Origin: Thermofilaceae archaeon
Lineage (GTDB): Archaea > Thermoproteota > Thermoprotei > Thermofilales > Thermofilaceae
Length of the DNA: 64,000 nt
NCBI GenBank assembly: GCA_025057995.1
Contig: JANXEW010000001.1
Location: 403,327-467,326 of the forward strand
Reading direction: 5' to 3'
The position numbers were made by a program, and so were the translations under genes. The notes under the pieces are model-generated. The model had not been told where the DNA came from. It was given only the letters and a program-made list of their open reading frames with translations, and did not search any database. Shown here piece by piece: positions 36,080 to 43,487 of the stretch; within the stretch, counting starts at the first letter, position 1; every line of letters begins with the position of its first letter.

Positions 36080-36172
36080 CGTGCAAGTGGGAACGATGCC
36101 TTGGATAAACGTAGCGGTTTAGTTTGAGGTTATCGTTTTAAGCCGCTTAACTGAAGCCCGGTAGGTCGCCGG

Positions 36173-37210
36173 GTGAAGCATTTGCAAGTTAGAAAAACAC
36201 AGTTCCATGGAGTTGAGGTGCCGGTCATTAGTCTAGAGAAGGGGGAGGAGGCTATAATAGTTTCAGATACTCACTTCGGGTTAAAGTATAAGGAGAAGTT
36301 CATGAGTAAGTTCAAAGAGTTTGAGAAGTTTCTAAAAAGTTTTACGGATACTAAGCGACCAGCTTTGCTTGTCCTCTTAGGGGACATCTTCGAGTTTTGG
36401 ACGGCGAGAGCTAGCGAGATCCTCTTCTCCGCTTTATCTCCCTTGAGGCAGCTTGTAAAACTTGACTCCAACATAGTGTATGTCGTAGGCAACCACGACA
36501 GGATCGCAGCCCACCTTAATAAAGGCGGGGTCCTAGAAGGAGAGAAGCTCATCATCGCACCAGACTACGTGGTACTAGAATGCGGGGGGAAGAGAGGGTT
36601 GCTTTTTCACGGTCATCAACTTGACTGGAAGTTCATCAGGCTTAGATGGATTTGGAGGGTGGAGACCTACATTTACCTTCTCTCGGAAACTCTTTCGGTT
36701 CTACCCTGGGCTCTTGAGTGGATTTTAGCCCTCGGCTACATTACCATCCTGCCTTTGCTCCTATACTTGACCGAAGGTGCACCGCTCACTTATAGGGCTT
36801 TCACTCTGATATCAGCCTTATTGCTTCTCGCACCTATTATTGTGCTACTGTGGAGGGCTGTTCAGGACAACGTGTGGTACGGTGTCGTTCAACCGTTGTC
36901 GTACAAGCTGTCCAAGGGGAGGCTTCGAGGGAAAACCATCGCTTCAGGACAAGTTAGGAAGGCTCTAGAAAACTTGTTGAGCTTAGTGGAATCTAACGGG
37001 CTAGGGCGTATGGATTTCGTCATATTCGGTCACACACACGTACCGGGTTTAATCAAGGACGAGAACGGTAAGATTATCGCTAACACTGGGGGTTGGGTTG
37101 AAGGGTTAGAGGGATCCAGTTGCAGTTTCCTAAAAGTAAGCGACGAAGGAATTACTTTATCGAGGTGGAACGGGTCGCAGGAGGAGATTTTATTCTTCAC
37201 CCCCTTTTAA
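36173..37210 (+). CDS. Calcineurin-like metallophosphoesterase with inserted membrane helices
   Basis: All metal ligands are present: D32 and H34 in SDTHFG, D71 in LLGDIFEFW, N107-H108-D109 in GNHD, H146/H148 in LFHGHQ and H287/H289 in FGHTH. The order and GDIFEFW resemble LpxH/COG2908-type phosphodiesterases. Between HGHQ and GHTH, where soluble members have a short loop, about 105 residues are inserted, with two hydrophobic helices near 178-200 and 207-228. The catalytic domain would therefore sit on the membrane, suggesting a lipid-linked nucleotide or phosphate substrate. The GTG start follows CCGG; its stop shares TTAA with the convergent carrier gene. Confidence 0.88.
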   Translation: MKHLQVRKTQFHGVEVPVISLEKGEEAIIVSDTHFGLKYKEKFMSKFKEFEKFLKSFTDTKRPALLVLLGDIFEFWTARASEILFSALSPLRQLVKLDSNIVYVVGNHDRIAAHLNKGGVLEGEKLIIAPDYVVLECGGKRGLLFHGHQLDWKFIRLRWIWRVETYIYLLSETLSVLPWALEWILALGYITILPLLLYLTEGAPLTYRAFTLISALLLLAPIIVLLWRAVQDNVWYGVVQPLSYKLSKGRLRGKTIASGQVRKALENLLSLVESNGLGRMDFVIFGHTHVPGLIKDENGKIIANTGGWVEGLEGSSCSFLKVSDEGITLSRWNGSQEEILFFTPF

Positions 37211-38088
37211 GAGAGGAGAGCTAAGAGAAAGGGGAGAGTGAGGGTCGCTACAGTCGTTAGTATCACGACTACGCTGCTCGCTTTCTCAGAGCTAGGATTG
37301 TAGACAGTACAGAGTATAGCGCTGGTCACAGCCGGCGGCATAGCCGCTTCAAGCATAGCTACTCTATGCGGTAGGCTACCAGGCTCTAAGTAGAGGGGAG
37401 AAGCCAGCCACATGACAGCAGGAGCTATAAGGAACCTTACAACAGCTACTTTCGCCGCTTGCGCCAGGTTCTTGGGTTTGACTTTCATGGATTGACTTCC
37501 AAGAGTGAAGAGAGCGAGGTAAGGCGCGGAACTCCCAACCTTTGACACTGTTTCCAAAAGCTGACGCGGTAGCTTTACACCAAAAGTTGATAGGAGTAAC
37601 CCCCCTATAATAGCGTATAAGGGCGGGAACCTGGAGAGTTCCCGTAACCCCTCATTAAGGTCCCCTTTTAACAGGAGGGGGGCTAGCAGGTAGCCGAGTG
37701 AGGCGTTGAACAACACGTAGAAGCCTACGAGGGGGAGGGACTCAGACCCCCAGAGCACGTAGGCTAAAGGTATTGGAAGGTACCCTGCGTTAACATACGT
37801 CGATAGAAGCATTAGTTCCCTGTCTTTAGTAAGCACGTAGGAGGCGGCGAGGGATACAGAAGCGGAGATGGCTACAGACAACCCCATCTGAAAGAGACTG
37901 GCGACAGGCTTTCCGCTCCCGTAAGTGGACGTGAAGAGAAGCAGAGGGAGGAACGTGTAGAGAAGGATTCTCGAAAGTCCTTGCGCTATATCGTCCTTGG
38001 GTCTAGCCTTTATCGCATAAAGGGCTCCAATGATTATAGGCACGTAGAGCTCGAGTAGTGCCGTTAAGATTTTCTCCAAGCAATCCAC
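37207..38088 (-). CDS. Auxin efflux carrier (AEC)-family transporter
   Basis: The protein has about ten hydrophobic segments in the 5+5 pattern of PF03547: LLELYVPIIIGALYAIKA at the start, LLYTFLPLLLFTSTYG, STYVNAGYLPIPLAYVLWG, and AMPPAVTSAILCTVYN near the end. AEC members export organic acids or auxin-like anions in bacteria. I start at GTG 38088, which follows the stop of the archaemetzincin gene after one base; the longer ORF-track start lies inside that gene. Confidence 0.87.
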   Translation of the reverse strand: MDCLEKILTALLELYVPIIIGALYAIKARPKDDIAQGLSRILLYTFLPLLLFTSTYGSGKPVASLFQMGLSVAISASVSLAASYVLTKDRELMLLSTYVNAGYLPIPLAYVLWGSESLPLVGFYVLFNASLGYLLAPLLLKGDLNEGLRELSRFPPLYAIIGGLLLSTFGVKLPRQLLETVSKVGSSAPYLALFTLGSQSMKVKPKNLAQAAKVAVVRFLIAPAVMWLASPLYLEPGSLPHRVAMLEAAMPPAVTSAILCTVYNPSSEKASSVVVILTTVATLTLPFLLALLS

Positions 38089-38089
38089 C

Positions 38090-38635
38090 CTACGTTCGGA
38101 GTACGCCCGGGTATCTGAGTTGAAGTGAATGAGCACAACGGAAGCAGAAGCGGTGGGTCTTAGAGTCCACCTCCATTATCGAGTTGCTGAACCTCATTAC
38201 ACAACGCGGCGTCTTACAGTGTTCGAGACCTAAAGCGTGTCCCAACTCGTGTATAGACTCCTTAAGAAGCCTAGCAGACAGTACCTCATCGTCTGAAGAG
38301 AACCCGTAGAACTCGGGTTTTAAACGGGTGAGGAAGACGGCGCCGCCCCACCCTGGCTTCGCTATCCCGAACACGAAGTTTAAACCTTCAACGTAAGCGT
38401 CCGAGTCGATGAGTAGAAGAGTCACTGGTGGAAGGATTCGTGAGAGATCCTCCATAAGCAGATCTGCCCGAACTTGTTCCCTTTCATCATCGTAGAAACT
38501 TAACACTCTTCCAGGGCTTAACCCTTTCCCTGTTATTACTTCAACTGTAAAAATTGTTCTAAGCTCGTCTACGAGGCGATGAACTAGTCCCGTCTCCACG
38601 TTCACCGGTTCTACACGTATCTTAAGAGCTTCCAC
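38090..38635 (-). CDS. amzA: Archaemetzincin zinc metallopeptidase
   Basis: The extended motif HELGHALGLEHCKTPRCVM followed by CFRC (H129, E130, H133, H139, C140, C145, C164, C167) is diagnostic: the three histidines bind catalytic zinc and the four cysteines a second, structural zinc. A methionine after it serves as the Met-turn. At 181 residues it is a standard archaeal member. Physiological substrates are unknown. The gene begins with GTG and is followed at once by the AEC carrier. Confidence 0.95.
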   Translation of the reverse strand: MEALKIRVEPVNVETGLVHRLVDELRTIFTVEVITGKGLSPGRVLSFYDDEREQVRADLLMEDLSRILPPVTLLLIDSDAYVEGLNFVFGIAKPGWGGAVFLTRLKPEFYGFSSDDEVLSARLLKESIHELGHALGLEHCKTPRCVMRFSNSIMEVDSKTHRFCFRCAHSLQLRYPGVLRT

Positions 38636-38726
38636 GCGCGTGAAGGCTAATCTACGATCTATTAACCTTGTTGCAACCTTCTAGCGAAAGACTAAATTAC
38701 CACTCGCTCACTCTGGAGGACTTGTT

Positions 38727-39398
38727 ATGAGGCGTTATGAGCTCCTTGTACTGCTTCTCGAGCTCGCGAAACAAGGTTGTGCGCGAACCCCTGTGAGTAT
38801 CGATAAAATGGTGCTTGCTTCAAACTTGGAACTTTCAGCTTGGACTCTCAACCGGTGGCTAAGGGATGCCGTTAAGGCTGGCTACGTTGAAGTAGTATCA
38901 AAAGGTAGGAATAGAGGCTATTTTCTCACCGAGAAATCGCTTTCAGATCTTAGTGCCCTCCTGACTGAGCTTGAGCATTCCATCAGGGGGGTTAGCAGGT
39001 TGACTTTAACGGGGAAGATCTTTCGCGGACTCGGTGAGGGTGGATTCTATGTATCACTCAACGAGTATAAGGAGTGGTTTAAAACTTTCTTAGGCTTCGA
39101 GCCTTACCCGGGGACCTTAAATGTACGCCTCAACCCCGAGTCTACAGTAAAAAGGAAAATGCTCGATTGTTACGACGGCTTCCGTATACCCTCCATGGAG
39201 AGGGGAGATGATAGGTACTGTAGTGCGCGCCTATTCAAGGCTGTGATCAACGATACGGTTGAGGGAGGGATCGTAATTCCGGAGAAGACTGTTTATGGGC
39301 CTGATGTGCTGGAAGTTGTAGCTAAAACCTGTCTAAGGGAAACCCTGGGTCTCAAGGACGGAGATGAAGTGAAGATAGAAATACTTCTGAACCTCTAA
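38727..39398 (+). CDS. ribK: CTP-dependent riboflavin kinase with N-terminal HTH domain
   Basis: Residues about 1-85 form a winged helix (SAWTLNRWLRDAVKAGYVEVV). From residue 92 the archaeal RibK fold is clear: LTGKIFRGLGEGGFYVSLNEYKEWFKTFLGFEPYPGTLNVRL. The enzyme makes FMN from riboflavin using CTP rather than ATP. In other archaea the same HTH-RibK fusion (RbkR) doubles as a transcription regulator of riboflavin genes, so this one may be a regulator too. No riboflavin synthesis gene is adjacent. Confidence 0.95.
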   Translation: MRRYELLVLLLELAKQGCARTPVSIDKMVLASNLELSAWTLNRWLRDAVKAGYVEVVSKGRNRGYFLTEKSLSDLSALLTELEHSIRGVSRLTLTGKIFRGLGEGGFYVSLNEYKEWFKTFLGFEPYPGTLNVRLNPESTVKRKMLDCYDGFRIPSMERGDDRYCSARLFKAVINDTVEGGIVIPEKTVYGPDVLEVVAKTCLRETLGLKDGDEVKIEILLNL

Positions 39399-39412
39399 GC
39401 GGCAGGGGTTGT

Positions 39413-39604
39413 GTGAAAAGTCAAGTCACGGTCATGTTGTTTGAAGCAAGTCAAATGCCTGTTTTCACCTTCAGCTTAGAGGAATGGGTCTTGAAGCTCG
39501 CCGCTACAGCTGTTACGGCCACGGCGCTTATCCTATTACTCTTAGTTCTCCATCGGTTGAAGCTCTTCTCAATCAAGAAAAGAGAGAAGGCAGCGATAAA
39601 ATAG
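39413..39604 (+). CDS. Small single-helix membrane protein (hypothetical)
   Basis: A 63-residue ORF beginning with GTG 14 bases after ribK. It has one hydrophobic helix (LAATAVTATALILLLLVLHRL) and a short basic tail (KKREKAAIK), implying a type I/III membrane protein. No family is recognised. The close spacing suggests co-transcription with ribK, but coding status is uncertain. Confidence 0.45.
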   Translation: MKSQVTVMLFEASQMPVFTFSLEEWVLKLAATAVTATALILLLLVLHRLKLFSIKKREKAAIK

Positions 39605-39648
39605 GGCTCCAGGAACTCCTTCACCGGAGTAATAGGCTGAGCAACTTA

Positions 39649-40089
39649 TCAATAAGTTAAACGGAGCTCCTCTAGAACACGTTTAATGAATTCTCTAGCT
39701 TTAGCTAGCTCCTCTCTCTTCGTCTCTCTTGCGAGTGGACACAATTCATCAACAGTTACTTCACAGTTCTCTACTTCGATGACGATAGGGTACATTGAAC
39801 AGCCCAACGGGCGGTATTCGTAAATAATACACTTCCCGTCCCTGTAGAAGAAACATTTCCCGTCTACATTTCGAAGCCTGTAGAAGCCTCGGCGGAAAAC
39901 GGTGAACTCTCTCTTCACATAGCCTAACGCCTCAATCCTCCTCAAGTCCGACGGCGTAAGCACCATCTCAGTGTCTCTACAGCAAAGCCCGCACTTAAGG
40001 CAGTAGCCTCTAGCCTTCCAAACCGCTGGCGTCGGCTCTACCCCTTTAACCTCGTCCCTCATCGACCCTGTCATTGTATTTACTTTCAT
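39649..40089 (-). CDS. YkgJ-like cysteine-cluster protein
   Basis: The N-terminal CLKCGLCCRDTEMVLTPSDLRRIEALG and the later CFFYRDGKCIIYEYRPLGCSMYP match the CxxCxxCC family (PF03692), thought to bind zinc or an iron-sulfur cluster. The function is unknown. ATG 40089 is preferred over TTG 40092. It lies directly after the M55 peptidase gene (start 5 bases past its stop), so they are probably one operon. Confidence 0.85.
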   Translation of the reverse strand: MKVNTMTGSMRDEVKGVEPTPAVWKARGYCLKCGLCCRDTEMVLTPSDLRRIEALGYVKREFTVFRRGFYRLRNVDGKCFFYRDGKCIIYEYRPLGCSMYPIVIEVENCEVTVDELCPLARETKREELAKAREFIKRVLEELRLTY

Positions 40090-40093
40090 CAAA

Positions 40094-40888
40094 CTAGAGA
40101 AGCATGTTCATACATTCAGTAACTGTCTCACCGATATAGGAGACTGTTCTCCCATCTACGCGACGCACACCTTTCCTCCTTGCTACAGATTCGGCGGCGG
40201 CTGGAGTAGTGTAAACAACTTCCATTTCAACGGTTTTCTCTACGCTTAACGGTTTAAACGCCCCTTCTATCGACTTTTTAACAGCTCTTTGAGCTGCTAT
40301 GGAGATCAACTTGTAGGTAAGGGATGGGTGGAGGCACTTTGCCGCGTACATGCTAGTAGCATGCTTCACAGCTACCCCCTCTACATTTCTAATCAACTCT
40401 TCGGCTTCTGCAACCGCAGCTGCATCACCGGCGACCATGGCTAACGGGACGCCTAAGCTACCGGCGATTAGAGCCCAAAGCCCAACTTCACCCACCACGC
40501 GTCCGTTTACTCGGATCTCGTGTATCGAAGTATGCGAAAGAGTGTGGCAGAGCAGGGCTAGTGGGGCTCCAGCCTTAGCGTGCGCTCCTACAGCTAGCAC
40601 AGCGTCGAAGCTTTCGTCCAACCCCTCCATTTCTAGAATCCTTCTACCTCTAATCAACTTCGCAGAAGGATGAAGCTGCTCAAGGAGTATGCTGAAAGCG
40701 GCGCCGTGGCCGTCTAACACAACTACCTCATCGACGCCAGCGTTGAGCGCCCCTTCGATAGCAGCGTTCACGTCACTAGTAAGCATCCTTCTAGCTTCCT
40801 CGTGTAAACGTCCCCCAGGGTTAAAATCCTCCCAGTAGCCAGCTACTCCGGTAGCCCCCTCTAAGTCAGTCATTATGAAAACTTTCAT
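40094..40888 (-). CDS. M55-family D-aminopeptidase (DppA-like)
   Basis: TDLEGATGV (D8, E10), VVLDGHG (D59, H61), AVGAHAKAG and LSHTSIHEIRVNG supply the zinc ligands and conserved loops of the decameric DppA family, and VVYTTPAAAESVA is the C-terminal block. The family removes N-terminal D-amino acids or acts on short peptides. This suits a peptide-using cell that also has an Opp-type importer, although the two are 14 kb apart. The ATG start and 264-residue length are normal. Confidence 0.93.
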   Translation of the reverse strand: MKVFIMTDLEGATGVAGYWEDFNPGGRLHEEARRMLTSDVNAAIEGALNAGVDEVVVLDGHGAAFSILLEQLHPSAKLIRGRRILEMEGLDESFDAVLAVGAHAKAGAPLALLCHTLSHTSIHEIRVNGRVVGEVGLWALIAGSLGVPLAMVAGDAAAVAEAEELIRNVEGVAVKHATSMYAAKCLHPSLTYKLISIAAQRAVKKSIEGAFKPLSVEKTVEMEVVYTTPAAAESVARRKGVRRVDGRTVSYIGETVTECMNMLL

Positions 40889-40919
40889 TAGAAAAGTATA
40901 GGAAGCAGATGGTAAAAAG

Positions 40920-41363
40920 CTAACTATTTTCTAGGTCTACGTGTGCTCGTACTAGGGTGAACCTGCAACTATCATCTGTCTTTTCCACGAAGAACCTACC
41001 TTGTTTTCTCGGATACCATCTGCCATCAATCATTGAAAGGTGTACAGTGGAGATGTGGGGGAGGGGGCAGAACTGGACACAGTCGGTTAACGAGAAGGGA
41101 CAAGGTTGTCTCACCTTAACCTCAATCGCCTCCTCAGTAAGGGTTATGTCTCTAACTTCAGCACCGAAAGCAGTCATGATGTGCGTTAAACTCTCCGATA
41201 GATTCTTCTGAACAGGGATCGTCAAATCTTTGAGAACACGTTGAGCCGCCTCTTCTGAGGCGATCTTGGTTAGCCCTACTGTAAGCACTTTCAACTTATT
41301 CAGCGAGTCTACAAACGCTTTAAGGAAACTCTCCCTTACAGCTACAGCACCACATTCGGTCAC
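40920..41363 (-). CDS. Small cysteine-containing protein of unknown function
   Basis: The 147-residue protein has a helical N-terminus and a beta-rich C-terminus with four cysteines; PCPFSLTDCVQFCPLPH could bind a metal or form disulfides. The alpha-then-beta layout with a late cysteine cluster loosely resembles V4R-type small-molecule-binding domains, but the match is weak. The start is GTG 41363. It is 31 bases upstream of the M55 gene on the same strand, probably in one transcript. Confidence 0.65.
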   Translation of the reverse strand: MTECGAVAVRESFLKAFVDSLNKLKVLTVGLTKIASEEAAQRVLKDLTIPVQKNLSESLTHIMTAFGAEVRDITLTEEAIEVKVRQPCPFSLTDCVQFCPLPHISTVHLSMIDGRWYPRKQGRFFVEKTDDSCRFTLVRAHVDLENS

Positions 41364-41447
41364 AAGGCTTAGTCGACTGTTGGGATAAAAACAGTTTCAT
41401 CCTACAACATACTTAAGAGCATTCAAGTTAAAGCTCTATGCAGTTTA

Positions 41448-42074
41448 ATGGATGTCCACGTAAAAGTCCACGTTGAGGCCGATGTACAAACGCTCGAGTA
41501 CAAGGGGGCGGTAGTCTACGTTACGTCGACGGAGCCTTTGGAAGGCTGTGAACTAACCTTGAAGTTTAAGAAGGGGGTTGCCGTAACGGGTTGCTTGCCG
41601 CACTGGCCTAATAGAATTGAGGAAAATGAAGCTTCTTGGAAGGTACTATTCTACCCCCGCATCTTCGAGGACAGGATTCTACACTCCTTTGGAGTTCGGT
41701 TGGATTTAAAGGGTTATGTGAAGCTTACAGCTAAGGTGACCAAGTGGAACTTAAACGGTTGTCTTGTCGAACTTGAAGCTGCGAGAGACGCTGGTTTAAA
41801 GGCGGTTGTAGGTCCACTAGCTTCAAAATACCGTATAGTTGACTTCAAGGGATCATTGAACACTGTTAGCTCCTTGAACTTATCCTACATTCTAGTTGAA
41901 GGGAGCTACGTGAATCTAGTGCTTGAGACTTTTGAACAAGGCATGCTAGCGGGGCATTTGGAATACGAGCCTAGTCCAGTCGAGATACCGTTTAAATTGA
42001 CGCTTACAGGTTTAAATAATAATTATAGAGTTTCTAAATATCTTTTAGCTAGGTTGAAGGACCTTTACGGGTGA
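41448..42074 (+). CDS. Beta-rich protein of unknown function upstream of HMG-CoA reductase
   Basis: The 208 residues are predicted mostly as beta strands (VHVKVHVEADVQTLEYKGAVVYVTS), without signal peptide, helices or known motif. It is separated by 36 bases from the HMG-CoA reductase gene and reads the same way, so an operon is possible. A lipid-binding or accessory role for isoprenoid synthesis is conceivable, but nothing in the sequence proves it. Confidence 0.65.
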   Translation: MDVHVKVHVEADVQTLEYKGAVVYVTSTEPLEGCELTLKFKKGVAVTGCLPHWPNRIEENEASWKVLFYPRIFEDRILHSFGVRLDLKGYVKLTAKVTKWNLNGCLVELEAARDAGLKAVVGPLASKYRIVDFKGSLNTVSSLNLSYILVEGSYVNLVLETFEQGMLAGHLEYEPSPVEIPFKLTLTGLNNNYRVSKYLLARLKDLYG

Positions 42075-42110
42075 CGCTATCCTCATATACTTTAAGGGGT
42101 AACGCGGCTT

Positions 42111-43394
42111 ATGAGCGAACAGAAGACTTCCCGTATTCCCGAGTTCTACAAGAAGTCTATTGAGGAGAGACTCAGAATCACAGCCGAGTTTGCCGGATTA
42201 AGCGATGAAGAGGTTTCTCTCCTTAAAAACTTCGGCAACCTTGACCCCAAGGTCGCTGACCGAATGATAGAGAACGTCGTCGGTGCAATGAGCTACCCTT
42301 TAGCGGTCGCTGTAAATTTTCTCATAAACAGTAGGGACTACCTTGTACCCATGGTTCTCGAGGAGCCGAGCGTCGTCGCAGCCGCGAGCAATGCCGCTAG
42401 GATGATGAGGAGGGATGGTGGCATAAAGTCGATGGCTTCAGATCCCATAATGATAGGTCAGATCCAAGTTCTAGGGCTTAGAGCTCCACACTACGCTAGA
42501 ATGCTAGTGCTCGAACACAAGAGCGAGATCATAGAGAAAGCAAACGAGGTCGACCCAGTTCTCGTTCAGCTCGGTGGAGGGGCTAGAGACGTGGAGGCGA
42601 GAGTTGTCGAAGGACCGAGGGGAGCTATGCTTATCGTCCACCTCCTAGTGGACGTGAGGGATGCGATGGGCGCGAACGCCGTCAACACGATGGCTGAGAA
42701 GGTGTCCCACCTCATCGAGAGGATTACCGGGGGGAAAACTCACTTAAGGATTATATCGAATTTAGCCGATCGAAGGCTCGTACGCTCGTGGGTGAAAGTC
42801 TACAAGGATGATCTCGGCGGGGAGGAAGTAGTGGACGCCATAGTTGACGCATGGGCTTTCGCTGCGGCAGACCCCTACAGGACATCAACCCATAATAAAG
42901 GCATCATGAACGGTGTAATCGCGGTAGCGTTAGCTACAGCCCAGGATCATAGGGCGATTGAAGCTGGAGCACATGCGTACGCCGCGCGAGACGGTAGGTA
43001 TAGACCCCTCAGCGTATGGGAGAAGGACTCTGACGGGAACCTTGTCGGTACGCTTGAGATGCCTATGGCTGTAGGGACTGTAGGCGGGGCGACTAGAACA
43101 CATCCGGTTGCTAGAGTAGCTTTAAAGATCCTCGGCGTTAAAAGCGCTAGAGAACTTGCTGAAGTTATGGGGGCCGTCGGGCTGGCACAGAATTTCGCGG
43201 CTCTAAGGGCGTTAGCTACAGAGGGTATACAGAGGGGTCACATGCGTTTACACGCTAGGAACTTGGCGGTTATGGCTGGAGCTACAGGCGATCTAGTTGA
43301 TAAGGTTGCCGAGATAATGGCTAGCGAGGGTAAGGTCACTTACGCTTACGCTAAAGAGCTCGTCGAGAAGCTTTCAAAAGAAGGGGGCGTTTAA
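42111..43394 (+). CDS. hmgA: HMG-CoA reductase, class II type
   Basis: Catalytic residues align with the class II enzyme of Pseudomonas mevalonii with a constant shift of about four: glutamate (E83 equivalent) in EEPSVVAAASNAARM, K263 in HNKGIMNG, D279 in AQDHRA and H377 in GIQRGHMRLH. The length (427), LGGGARDVEARVV and lack of membrane helices also indicate class II. It makes (or in bacteria degrades) mevalonate, the precursor of archaeal ether lipids. Class II occurs in a minority of archaea, apparently after gene transfer from bacteria, so this is a phylogenetically useful trait. Confidence 0.94.
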   Translation: MSEQKTSRIPEFYKKSIEERLRITAEFAGLSDEEVSLLKNFGNLDPKVADRMIENVVGAMSYPLAVAVNFLINSRDYLVPMVLEEPSVVAAASNAARMMRRDGGIKSMASDPIMIGQIQVLGLRAPHYARMLVLEHKSEIIEKANEVDPVLVQLGGGARDVEARVVEGPRGAMLIVHLLVDVRDAMGANAVNTMAEKVSHLIERITGGKTHLRIISNLADRRLVRSWVKVYKDDLGGEEVVDAIVDAWAFAAADPYRTSTHNKGIMNGVIAVALATAQDHRAIEAGAHAYAARDGRYRPLSVWEKDSDGNLVGTLEMPMAVGTVGGATRTHPVARVALKILGVKSARELAEVMGAVGLAQNFAALRALATEGIQRGHMRLHARNLAVMAGATGDLVDKVAEIMASEGKVTYAYAKELVEKLSKEGGV

Positions 43395-43456
43395 CCTGAA
43401 GTCCGCGGGAGAATGAAGTAATCCTTTTTGTCTTGCTAACAAACAATATAAAGAAA

Positions 43457-43466
43457 GTTTTTAAGA
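43457..43466 (+). promoter_or_regulatory. TATA box for the large FtsX-like gene
   Basis: GTTTTTAAGA with upstream AAAGAAA is centred 26 bases before the GTG at 43488, a leaderless spacing. Confidence 0.5.
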
Positions 43467-43487
43467 CATATTGGGGAGAGAAAAAGC

